A stretch of DNA of 5,276 nt from Bacillaceae bacterium UBA7792 (GTDB lineage Bacteria; Bacillota; Bacilli; Bacillales; Cytobacillaceae), in NCBI GenBank assembly GCA_002480735.1, contig DLCS01000111.1, forward strand, positions 1 through 5,276. The letters run 5' to 3'. The first letter of the stretch is position 1. Each line of letters starts with the position of its first letter. This document shows, in pieces, positions 1 to 5,276 of the stretch. The translations under genes and the position numbers were made by a program. The notes under the pieces are model-generated. The model did no database searches, was not told where the DNA came from, and saw only the letters and a list, made by a program, of their open reading frames with translations.

Positions 1-282
1 GGCAGATATATCCATTTGTTCTTCCGTTTTTGGTGATGATTTTTTGTCTGAGGACGAGCCCGCAGTATCGTTAAAGTTGATAAGATTCGGTGTGAGAATG
101 ACGCATAGAAGAATGGCCGCTGCCGTCGCTACTGAAGGGATGATCCAGGAGCGTTGTTTCTTCTTATTTAGCTTTAATGTGATATTTTGATAAATATCAC
201 GAGGATCGCGATGATCTTTAATCTTTGGCATATTTTGCAGTAACTCCTCAAGCTGCTTATCACTCCACTCTGATTTTCTCAC
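1..282 (-). CDS. rsiX: RsiX-like membrane anti-sigma factor, N-terminal part (3' end outside window)
   Basis: The first 94 codons are present and the gene continues beyond position 1. RsiX proteins are single-pass membrane anti-sigma factors that hold SigX at the membrane until an envelope signal releases it. Visible here are a charged cytoplasmic N-terminus of about 45 residues (begins MRKSEWSDKQLEELL, then IKDHRDPRDIYQ), a hydrophobic segment at about residues 46-64 (WIIPSVATAAAILLCVIL), and the start of an external Ser/Lys/Asp-rich stretch (DTAGSSSDKKSS). The start is the GTG at 282-280, set by an AGGAGGGG ribosome binding site 7 bases upstream. The gene overlaps the sigX 3' end by 23 bases, so translation of sigma and anti-sigma is probably coupled. 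The family call rests on this position, the topology and the N-terminal resemblance to RsiX as I remember it. The C-terminal domain cannot be judged. Confidence 0.88.
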   Translation of the reverse strand, partial: MRKSEWSDKQLEELLQNMPKIKDHRDPRDIYQNITLKLNKKKQRSWIIPSVATAAAILLCVILTPNLINFNDTAGSSSDKKSSPKTEEQMDISA

Positions 283-808
283 CGTCGGTCCCCTCCTTTG
301 CCATTCTATCTTCCATTTCCTTCTTTAAAACCTTTAATGCTCGATGCTGGGTAGTCTTAACCTTACTTTCTGTCCAGCCTAATGCTTCAGCTGTTTCGAT
401 GATGGATAATTCCTGTATGTACCTCATGATAATAACCATTCTTTGATCCATCGTACATTTATCTAGACACTGATAAATCATGCCCACTTCCTCTTTATGG
501 AGAGCAATCTCTTCAGGTATCGGACTATCATCCTTTACCTGTCCGGTCGACCAATCAAACTTTTCCGCCAGCTTTTGCTTCCATCCCTTTTGTTTGCGAA
601 AATGATCAATCGCTACATTTCTTGCAATCGAAAATAGCCATGTTTTCTCACTACTTTTACCCTCAAAGCGTTCATAGGATTTTAACACTCGTATATATAC
701 TTCTTGAACAAGATCCTCTGCTTGCTCGCGATTCTTGACCATATAAAAAATAAATTGAAAAACGTCCTGATGATATTTCGAATAAAGCTCATCAAAAACG
801 GAGTCCAT
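260..808 (-). CDS. sigX: ECF RNA polymerase sigma factor SigX
   Basis: A 182-residue extracytoplasmic-function sigma factor. Region 2 covers about residues 9-75, with the core-binding segment (EDLVQEVYIRVLKSY, 31-45) and the region 2.3/2.4 segment that melts and reads the -10 element (SSEKTWLFSIARNVAIDHF, 52-70). Region 4 covers about 105-162, with the -35-reading helix-turn-helix (LSIIETAEALGWTESKVKTT, 134-153). The linker is short and there is no region 1 or 3, as expected for ECF factors. Phrases such as YHQDVFQFIFYMVK, SSEKTWL and ESKVKTTQHRALKVL closely resemble B. subtilis SigX from memory; the protein appears slightly shorter at its C-terminus. In B. subtilis SigX directs genes that alter envelope charge and lipids and affect resistance to cationic peptides. 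ATG at 808 has a ribosome binding site 6 bases upstream. The gene follows resE after a terminator and overlaps rsiX, and its own promoter matches the SigX consensus. Confidence 0.95.
   Translation of the reverse strand: MDSVFDELYSKYHQDVFQFIFYMVKNREQAEDLVQEVYIRVLKSYERFEGKSSEKTWLFSIARNVAIDHFRKQKGWKQKLAEKFDWSTGQVKDDSPIPEEIALHKEEVGMIYQCLDKCTMDQRMVIIMRYIQELSIIETAEALGWTESKVKTTQHRALKVLKKEMEDRMAKEGTDGEKIRVE
290..299 (-). promoter_or_regulatory. Ribosome binding site of rsiX inside sigX
   Basis: The minus strand reads AAAGGAGGGG, then 7 bases, then GTG at 282. The site lies wholly inside the sigX reading frame and fixes the GTG as the rsiX start. It is strong for an overlapped gene, which suggests anti-sigma synthesis is at least equal to that of SigX. 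Confidence 0.85.
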
Positions 809-814
809 TGGTTT

Positions 815-822
815 CCCTCCCC
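815..822 (-). promoter_or_regulatory. Ribosome binding site of sigX
   Basis: The minus strand reads GGGGAGGG, 6 bases before the ATG at 808. It supports this start and lies directly downstream of the expected transcription start, leaving a very short leader. Confidence 0.8.
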
Positions 823-835
823 GTTCAACAAATTA

Positions 836-862
836 GTCGATAAAGGTTAAAAAAAGGTTACA
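836..862 (-). promoter_or_regulatory. SigX-type autoregulatory promoter of sigX
   Basis: On the minus strand the -35 TGTAAC (862-857) and -10 CGAC (839-836) are separated by exactly 17 bases. This matches the B. subtilis SigX promoter pattern (TGTAAC, about 17 bases, CGAC; established knowledge). Transcription should begin about 7-8 bases after CGAC, near 828-830, giving a leader of only about 20 bases before the sigX ATG. The spacer is T-rich and includes an AACCTTT repeat of part of the -35 region. The inference is that SigX drives its own operon and RsiX closes the loop as negative feedback. Confidence 0.85.
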
Positions 863-905
863 AAAAAATAAATATCTACCACTATAAATATAGTATTTCT
901 AAACC

Positions 906-943
906 AAAAAAGGAAGAAGTTTCTTACAACCCTCTTCCTTTTT
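906..943 (-). terminator. Intrinsic terminator after resE
   Basis: On the minus strand a perfect 11-bp stem (AAAAAGGAAGA at 943-933 with TCTTCCTTTTT at 917-907) encloses a 15-base loop, and the 3' arm ends in six T. It lies 64 bases after the resE stop and 44 bases before the sigX -35 element, where it would separate the res operon from sigX. The stem is A+T-rich, so its strength is uncertain. Because the A/T tails are symmetrical it could also act on the opposite strand. Confidence 0.75.
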
Positions 944-964
944 ATAATTATCGATGTTTCTTGT

Positions 965-989
965 GAATCAAGATTTATCTTCATGATTC
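965..989. repeat. Imperfect inverted repeat just after resE
   Basis: GAATCA (965-970) pairs with TGATTC (984-989) and AGAT (971-974) with ATCT (977-980), leaving a 3-base bulge (981-983) and a very tight loop. It starts about 19 bases after the resE stop and has no T tract, so it is not a terminator by itself. It may form an mRNA 3'-end structure together with the downstream terminator, or be chance in A+T-rich DNA. Confidence 0.35.
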
Positions 990-1007
990 TTGCTGTTATT
1001 TCATTTT

Positions 1008-2768
1008 TCAGGGAATAAAAAAGGAAAATGTCGTTCCGAGTCCCTCTTTGCTATGGACGGAGATATTCCCCTTATGGCCCTCAATAATGTTCTTAGCAAT
1101 CGCCAAGCCTAGGCCGGTTCCTGATCTTCCTCTTGTCCTAGCTTTGTCTCCCTTATAGAAGCGTTCAAATACAAAGGGCAGGTCTTCTTCTGCTATGCCA
1201 ATCCCTGTATTAAATACCTCCACATGAATCCCTTTATCATCTGAGTATCCTGTGACCTTAATGACGCCATTGTCCTCTGTATGCCTGATCGCATTATCGA
1301 TTAAATTGGTTAGAACCTGTTCAATTCTGTCGCCATCAAAGCTAAAATGAGACTCTAGCTTCTCAAATTCACTCTGGAGAAGAATCCCTTTTTCCTTGGC
1401 CAAACCATGAAATTTCCGTATGATTCTCTCAAAATATGGCTTTACCTCGATCTCACTTATCACTAATTGAATATGACCTGCTTCCATACGAGCAAGATCA
1501 AGAAGCTCGTTGACAAGCCGCCCCATTCTCAAGGATTCATCATAAATGACGCGAGACATTTCCATTACTTCTTCCGGAGATGCAGCAATTCCATCGACAA
1601 TGGCCTCACTATAACCCTGCATCATGGAAATAGGAGTTCTTAATTCATGCGAAACATTAGCAATAAAATCCTGGCGTAGCTTATCAAGCTGTCTTTCTTC
1701 TGTCATATCGCGAACGACCGCAACAGCACCACGTATAAATTTATTATTGTAAAGCGGGCTAACAAGAATGACCCAGAATCGTCCTTGCACAGATATTTCA
1801 CCAATCTGCTCCTTTTCGGTATCGACGGCAAGCTGAAAAAGCTCCATCACCTTCGAGGGCACTTCCTCAGAACCCCTTGATTTTCCATCCTGCTCAAAAT
1901 ACCAATCCTGCAAAAATCTCTCCGCAGGTGGGTTCGTAATCAGAATCGTTCCATCACGATTAAAGGTAATGACTCCGTCGACCATGCTGCTTAAAATACT
2001 AGCCAACTGTTCCTTTTCCTGACTAAGAGCATTCAAATTAAACTTCAACTGTCTCCCCATTTGATTAAAAGCAGTGGCCAGCTCCCCAATTTCATCATTT
2101 GTTAAAATAGGAACCTTCGTGTCAAACTTTCCTCGTGCTATTTCAAATGCGGCTTGCTTCATTTTCCGCAGTGGAGCATTGATTCTCGTTGCTAGAAAGA
2201 AGGCAAATATCGTTGTTAGGATAATAGCCACTCCCGCAGCTAGTAAAATAAATTTCTTTGTTGACCTCGTTGTTTCTTCCATAACGGATAGTGACTGCAT
2301 GATAAAGACTGCCCCGTTGTCTTTGCCAGCTTGATGTATGGGAACACCAATGATCAAGAGCTGTGAATCCTCTTTATTACTAGCCGTAAAAGAAGCCATT
2401 TTCTTGACCATTTTATCATTCTTAAAAACCCCATATAATTCAGGATCATCCAAGAAAAATTCCACAGGCAAATCAAGCGTTTCTTTCATGTTTGGGGAAG
2501 CATAATATTCATCCTTATTATAGACAATCATTGCCTCGGTCACATCGTCGAGAAGTTCCCATGAAATTTGAAGGCCGATACTCTCTTCCTGATCCTCTAA
2601 GAAGTGGGAGATTCGATAAGCTGTTTTTTCCAGTTCATCCTCGGCCTCATCAATATGATAGTTCTCGAAAAACTCAAGCAGCATGACCGTCAAAATAAAC
2701 AGGACGAATGATACAAGTAAAATAAATGTGAACCATAGCTTACCTACAACACTTCGCCAAAACATCAT
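1008..2768 (-). CDS. resE: Redox-responsive membrane sensor histidine kinase ResE
   Basis: A 586-residue sensor kinase, presumed partner of ResD. Domains in order: membrane segment about 11-32, extracytoplasmic sensor region about 35-170, second membrane segment about 173-195, HAMP about 193-246, PAS-like domain about 252-358, dimerisation/phosphoacceptor domain with the H box FIANVSHELRTP (phosphorylated His374), then the ATP-binding domain with N box (Asn488, Asn492), G1 (NTGIGI, 520-525), F box (FVFERFYK, 532-539) and G2 (GTGLGL, 550-555). All catalytic elements are present; the first G1 residue is Asn where Asp is usual, a frequent variant. In B. subtilis ResE activates ResD under oxygen limitation or nitric oxide, with the PAS domain important for sensing. 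The ATG at 2768 overlaps the resD stop as ATGA and an in-frame TGA lies directly upstream, so only this ATG or the next codon (also ATG) can be the start. A GAGGT site (2782-2778) lies 9 bases upstream, within resD. Confidence 0.95.
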   Translation of the reverse strand: MMFWRSVVGKLWFTFILLVSFVLFILTVMLLEFFENYHIDEAEDELEKTAYRISHFLEDQEESIGLQISWELLDDVTEAMIVYNKDEYYASPNMKETLDLPVEFFLDDPELYGVFKNDKMVKKMASFTASNKEDSQLLIIGVPIHQAGKDNGAVFIMQSLSVMEETTRSTKKFILLAAGVAIILTTIFAFFLATRINAPLRKMKQAAFEIARGKFDTKVPILTNDEIGELATAFNQMGRQLKFNLNALSQEKEQLASILSSMVDGVITFNRDGTILITNPPAERFLQDWYFEQDGKSRGSEEVPSKVMELFQLAVDTEKEQIGEISVQGRFWVILVSPLYNNKFIRGAVAVVRDMTEERQLDKLRQDFIANVSHELRTPISMMQGYSEAIVDGIAASPEEVMEMSRVIYDESLRMGRLVNELLDLARMEAGHIQLVISEIEVKPYFERIIRKFHGLAKEKGILLQSEFEKLESHFSFDGDRIEQVLTNLIDNAIRHTEDNGVIKVTGYSDDKGIHVEVFNTGIGIAEEDLPFVFERFYKGDKARTRGRSGTGLGLAIAKNIIEGHKGNISVHSKEGLGTTFSFFIP

Positions 2769-3481
2769 TCATTGATGACCTCAAACTTATACCCGACGCC
2801 CCACACGGTGACAATCATTCGTGCCGCTTCATCAGATACCTTGTTGAGTTTTTCCCTTAAGCGCTTTACATGAGTATCCACCGTTCTCAAGTCTCCGAAA
2901 AATTCATAATGCCAAACCTCTTTCAAGAGCTGCTCCCGATCAAATACCTTATCTGGTGACTTTGCTAGAAAATAGAGGAGCTCGTATTCCTTTGGAGTCA
3001 AGCTGACTTCCTTCCCATCGGCTAACACTCTGTGAGCATCGTTATCAATCGTCAGATGTGGAAACACAATCACATCTTTCGTTGTCGTTTCTGTTTGCAA
3101 ATAGGAGGTGCTAGACGATCTTCTAAGAAGTGCCTTTACTCGTAGGACAACCTCCCTCGGGCTGAATGGCTTAACAATATAATCATCCGTACCTACTTCA
3201 AAGCCCTGTACACGATTTACTTCTTCACCTTTTGCGGTTAACATGATGACAGGAGTTGATTTCTTCTCCCGTAACTCACGGCAAACCTCAATCCCATCCT
3301 TTCCTGGCATCATCAAATCGAGCAGGATGACATCATAATCATTTGCAAACGCCTTTGCTAATGCTTCGTTTCCATCCTCCGCTTCATCGATTACATAATC
3401 TTCTCTTTCTAAATACATTTTTAACAAGCGTCTAATTCTTTCCTCATCATCTACCACTAAAACTCTCACTTCTTTTTCCAT
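2765..3481 (-). CDS. resD: Response regulator ResD, OmpR/PhoB family
   Basis: A 238-residue DNA-binding response regulator that turns on respiratory genes when phosphorylated by ResE. The receiver domain (about 5-120) has the acidic pair Asp11-Asp12, phosphoacceptor Asp55 in LLDLMMPG, Thr82 and Lys104 (YIVKPFSPRE). The C-terminal winged helix (about 138-236) includes EVSLTPKEYELLYFLAKSP and the recognition-helix region DLRTVDTHVKRLREKL (197-212). It closely resembles B. subtilis ResD as I recall it. The start is the ATG at 3481, with AAGGGGG 8 bases upstream. A frame 15 codons longer, from a GTG at 3526, is rejected: that GTG sits in the 3' arm of the upstream terminator, and the extra residues do not belong to the receiver fold. 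The gene follows resC after this hairpin and is coupled to resE by a 4-base overlap. Outside the window, ResD in B. subtilis activates the resA promoter of its own operon. Confidence 0.96.
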   Translation of the reverse strand: MEKEVRVLVVDDEERIRRLLKMYLEREDYVIDEAEDGNEALAKAFANDYDVILLDLMMPGKDGIEVCRELREKKSTPVIMLTAKGEEVNRVQGFEVGTDDYIVKPFSPREVVLRVKALLRRSSSTSYLQTETTTKDVIVFPHLTIDNDAHRVLADGKEVSLTPKEYELLYFLAKSPDKVFDREQLLKEVWHYEFFGDLRTVDTHVKRLREKLNKVSDEAARMIVTVWGVGYKFEVINE

Positions 3482-3489
3482 TGAACGAT

Positions 3490-3496
3490 CCCCCTT
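3490..3496 (-). promoter_or_regulatory. Ribosome binding site that sets the resD start
   Basis: The minus strand reads AAGGGGG followed by 8 bases and ATG at 3481. No comparable site precedes the GTG at 3526, where the upstream sequence would be the other arm of the hairpin. This decides for the shorter, 238-residue ResD. Confidence 0.8.
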
Positions 3497-3512
3497 GGAC
3501 TTGTTTTTTTCG

Positions 3513-3540
3513 AAAAATGCCTTCACGATTGTGAAGGCAT
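3513..3540 (-). terminator. Intrinsic terminator or attenuator between resC and resD
   Basis: On the minus strand ATGCCTTCAC (3540-3531), loop AATC (3530-3527) and GTGAAGGCAT (3526-3517) form a perfect 10-bp stem, and its last T runs on into four more (five T in all, 3517-3513). It begins 9 bases after the resC stop and ends about 16 bases before the resD ribosome binding site. No promoter fits in the space between hairpin and resD, so resDE transcripts must read through it or start just before it. It may reduce resDE output relative to resABC, or define or protect an mRNA end. Formation of the structure in the cell is inferred. Confidence 0.8.
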
Positions 3541-3542
3541 AT

Positions 3543-3556
3543 AGGATAATTATCCT
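3543..3556. repeat. Perfect 14-bp palindrome across the resC stop codon
   Basis: AGGATAATTATCCT reads the same on both strands and has no spacer, so it is a poor RNA hairpin but has the form of a dimeric-protein operator. It covers the last codon and stop of resC and overlaps a possible -10 element. The regulator, if any, is unknown. Confidence 0.5.
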
Positions 3557-3578
3557 GCATAGGAATGCAATCCAGCAA
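3549..3578 (-). promoter_or_regulatory. Possible weak vegetative promoter for resDE within the resC 3' end
   Basis: On the minus strand TTGCTG (3578-3573) lies 18 bases from GATAAT (3554-3549). The -10 is good (5 of 6), the -35 poor (3 of 6), and there is no TG extension. In B. subtilis resDE can also be transcribed apart from resABC, which makes an internal promoter plausible. Initiation would fall near 3540-3543, putting the 10-bp hairpin at the 5' end of the transcript. Confidence 0.25.
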
Positions 3579-4734
3579 TAACTAAATTGACTGCGATTAG
3601 GTTAAACATAATGATAGCAAAACCGATTACCGCAAGCCATGCTGATTTTTCCCCATGCCAGCCCTTTGCAAGACGTAAATGCAAGAAAGCCGCATAGAAC
3701 AACCAGGTAATAAGTGCCCACACCTCTTTCGGATCCCAGCCCCAAAAGCGTGTCCATGCTATTTGTGCCCAAATCATCGCAAAGACAAGTCCTCCGAGGG
3801 TAAAGACTGGAAAACCGATGAGAACAGAACGGTAGCTTATTTCATCTACTAGATCCAATTTGATATTTTTTGTAAGCGGCTGTAACGCTGCGCCAATTCG
3901 CTTGCGTAAAGCAAGGCGGATGACAATGTATAGGCCGAGCCCTACCATTAAGGACCAAACGACAGTATTCAGCTTCTTTGCATTGATGATGGCAGGCATT
4001 TCGACAAGCGGTTCGAAGGTTCCTTTGTCAACGACCTCCCACTCATGCGGCCCAATCAATGCAGGCATACGATATTCAACTGTATCTTCCTTATCGCTTT
4101 TATTTATATAGTTGTAGGTTGCCTTGTAATCAGTTATCGCAAAGGTTGATGTAACGGCAACAAAGCCCATCACAGAAACGATGGAATACATAATGACCTC
4201 TAACCAGAACGTACTTTTACTCCGTTTTGTATGGTCAATAGCCTTCACTAAATAAATCAATGCGGCTCCAAAGCTGATCGCAAGAATCGCTTCACCCAAT
4301 GCTACTGTTGAAACATGGATCTGCAGCCAGTAACTTTGCAATGCTGGGATTAGAGGTGAAATCTCTCTAGGGAACATGCTTGCATAAGCAATGATAAGTA
4401 AGACGATCGGGAGTACAAACAACCCTAGAATAGATGTTCTATAAATGAAATAAATGATAATAAAGGCAAGTACAAAACACATGCCAAAAAAGGTCGTATA
4501 TTCAAATAGATTACTTAGCGGGGCATGCCCAGCAACGGCCCATCTTGTAATAAAAAATCCAAGCTGGGAAATAAAACCGATGATCGTAATGGTAATCCCT
4601 ATTTTTGCCCATTTATCATAGGATTTGATTTCTTCGAGGCCCTTTTTTTGTCTAATGGCCCCTCCAAAAAAAGGAATTGCCACTAAATATAAAATAAATG
4701 CAACCAATAAAAGGTTTGAACTTAGACTAGCCAA
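3550..4734 (-). CDS. resC: Cytochrome c maturation protein ResC (CcsA family)
   Basis: A 394-residue polytopic membrane protein, the CcsA-type subunit of System II cytochrome c biogenesis. With ResB it carries heme across the membrane and presents it for attachment to the reduced CXXCH cysteines of apocytochrome c. The family mark is the tryptophan-rich WWD segment [19 protein letters not shown] (326-344). Candidate heme-ligand histidines are His140 (WLQIHVS) and His390 (GLHSYAG), which fit the two outer ligands flanking WWD, and His352 (FLHLR) in a membrane segment; His70 ([10 protein letters not shown]) is also conserved in the family. About eight membrane segments are visible, with a hydrophilic external loop near 202-255. 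The start is TTG at 4734: AAGGAGG lies 7 bases upstream and an in-frame TAA at 4749-4747 rules out any longer form. The N-terminus (MASLSSNLL) resembles ResC from memory. The gene follows resB after a 76-base gap. Confidence 0.95.
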   Translation of the reverse strand: MASLSSNLLLVAFILYLVAIPFFGGAIRQKKGLEEIKSYDKWAKIGITITIIGFISQLGFFITRWAVAGHAPLSNLFEYTTFFGMCFVLAFIIIYFIYRTSILGLFVLPIVLLIIAYASMFPREISPLIPALQSYWLQIHVSTVALGEAILAISFGAALIYLVKAIDHTKRSKSTFWLEVIMYSIVSVMGFVAVTSTFAITDYKATYNYINKSDKEDTVEYRMPALIGPHEWEVVDKGTFEPLVEMPAIINAKKLNTVVWSLMVGLGLYIVIRLALRKRIGAALQPLTKNIKLDLVDEISYRSVLIGFPVFTLGGLVFAMIWAQIAWTRFWGWDPKEVWALITWLFYAAFLHLRLAKGWHGEKSAWLAVIGFAIIMFNLIAVNLVIAGLHSYAG

Positions 4735-4810
4735 CCTATTTCCTCCTTAATCGAGTAAAGTAACCGGCACAAGCTCCCTTAGATCCGTGAAAATCAAACA
4801 ATATGATTCT
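4735..4810 (-). other. resB-resC intergenic gap
   Basis: Seventy-six bases separate the two partner genes. Apart from the resC ribosome binding site I see no convincing promoter, terminator hairpin or small gene. The two genes are most likely cotranscribed, without direct start-stop coupling. Confidence 0.6.
4742..4748 (-). promoter_or_regulatory. Ribosome binding site that fixes the TTG start of resC
   Basis: The minus strand reads AAGGAGG, then 7 bases, then TTG at 4734. The near-perfect match offsets the weak TTG start codon and, with the in-frame stop overlapping it, leaves no alternative upstream start. Confidence 0.88.
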
Positions 4811-5276
4811 TTACTTTTCTTCCTGTAGTTGATCCTTAGGCTCCCCAATTCCAGATCCTTCTAAAACAAAACTGATTTCTTTTTTCAGACCATACCAGTT
4901 TTTGTTCGTATGTGCTGCCACCCATATTTCATTTTCATTTCTTCGAATCCAAATTCTTCGATGATTCCAGTAAGAACCTTGGGCTACACCTACCATAAAG
5001 ATAAATCCACCCAAAGCAAAGATCCATAGGGTTAAATCCTTACGAACCGTGAGACCTGAAACATCTTTTGTCTCAATTCCGGCAAACTTCATTTGATATT
5101 CATTGTCCCCAAAAGGTTCTACCGTTTGTTGAATGGCTACAAAACTAATTTCTCCATCAGGCTTATCTGGAGTGAGCATTTTGAAAATAAATGCAGGATT
5201 ATTAGGAATTCTTGATTTTGTTGTCGGTTCTCCGTCTTCATTGAACTCAAAATCAGGGAAGTAGCTCATCACTTCA
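4811..5276 (-). CDS. resB: Cytochrome c biogenesis protein ResB, C-terminal part (5' end outside window)
   Basis: The frame is open to the window edge; the last 154 codons are visible. The full ResB protein is about 540 residues in B. subtilis. ResB (Ccs1 family) is the partner of ResC in System II heme delivery. What remains is the end of the large extracytoplasmic domain (begins EVMSYFPDFEF, includes PNNPAFIFKML and EYQMKFAGIETKDVSGLTV), the final membrane segment preceded by VRKD (about residues 81-99 of the fragment), the family's YWNHRRIW sequence just after it, and a charged cytoplasmic tail ending DQLQEEK. Methionine and valine codons near 5267-5272 are internal, not starts, since the frame and family similarity continue upstream. 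TAA at 4813-4811 ends the gene, 76 bases before resC. The neighbour order resB-resC supports the call. Confidence 0.93.
   Translation of the reverse strand, partial: EVMSYFPDFEFNEDGEPTTKSRIPNNPAFIFKMLTPDKPDGEISFVAIQQTVEPFGDNEYQMKFAGIETKDVSGLTVRKDLTLWIFALGGFIFMVGVAQGSYWNHRRIWIRRNENEIWVAAHTNKNWYGLKKEISFVLEGSGIGEPKDQLQEEK

Noticed and set aside
225..446. Plus-strand open frame opposite sigX/rsiX
   Set aside because: It lies wholly antisense to sigX and rsiX, has no recognisable motif and no good ribosome binding site; it is a shadow frame.
874..907. Possible SigA promoter for sigX (TTGGTT and TATAGT on the minus strand)
   Set aside because: The spacer is only 15 bases and the -35 is poor. B. 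subtilis sigX has an additional vegetative promoter, so one may exist here, but this sequence does not show it.
920..948. Plus-strand TATAAT at 943-948 as an antisense promoter toward resE
   Set aside because: The -10 is perfect, but the 16- to 18-base upstream positions offer only TTTCTT/TTCTTA, and the hexamer arises from the terminator's T tail in A+T-rich DNA.
2074..2334. Plus-strand open frame opposite the HAMP and second membrane segment of resE
   Set aside because: Antisense to a well-conserved coding region, with no domain or initiation signal.
2492..2686. Plus-strand open frame opposite the resE sensor region
   Set aside because: Short antisense frame with no support.
3528..3536. 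ResD-box-like TTGTGAA on the plus strand between resC and resD
   Set aside because: It is generated by the terminator arm and loop and occurs once only, so it is not evidence of ResD binding.
3860..4111. Plus-strand open frame opposite resC
   Set aside because: Antisense to resC and without a ribosome binding site; it reflects complementary coding composition.
1..5276. Mobile elements, CRISPR arrays, tRNA/rRNA genes or a new defence or biosynthetic system
   Set aside because: No long repeats, transposase-like proteins, spaced repeats or structured RNA were seen. The whole window is explained by a conserved Bacillaceae gene block.

Overview
The window looks like a chromosomal segment from a low-GC Gram-positive bacterium of the Bacillaceae. 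All real genes lie on the minus strand and follow the order known from Bacillus subtilis: resB - resC - resD - resE - sigX - rsiX. Strong AGGAGG-type ribosome binding sites, one TTG start, one GTG start and A+T-rich intergenic DNA fit this assignment. The proteins are recognisably the ResBCDE/SigX/RsiX families but differ clearly from what I remember of B. subtilis, so I do not name a species.

Layout in the direction of transcription, from high to low coordinates. The 3' end of resB (4811-5276, cut by the window edge) and resC (3550-4734) encode the two membrane subunits of the System II cytochrome c maturation machinery. Nine bases after resC is a perfect 10-bp hairpin with a T tract (3513-3540), an intrinsic terminator or attenuator. 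resD follows almost at once. Its start is best placed at 3481, because the longer reading frame begins inside the terminator stem. resD (2765-3481) and resE (1008-2768) overlap by 4 bases and encode the response regulator and sensor kinase that control aerobic/anaerobic respiration. A second A+T-rich terminator (906-943) closes the res operon.

sigX (260-808) encodes an ECF sigma factor. It is preceded by a near-ideal SigX-type promoter, TGTAAC-N17-CGAC at 836-862, which indicates autoregulation. The anti-sigma gene rsiX starts inside the sigX 3' end (GTG at 282, 23-base overlap) and runs off the window at position 1.

Together, ResB and ResC attach heme to cytochrome c outside the membrane, ResDE switches respiratory genes on when oxygen or the redox state changes, and SigX/RsiX forms a separate envelope-stress module. 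I found no mobile element, CRISPR array, RNA gene or unknown system. The points worth a second look are regulatory: the resC-resD attenuator, the 14-bp palindrome at the resC stop codon, and the autoregulatory sigX promoter.
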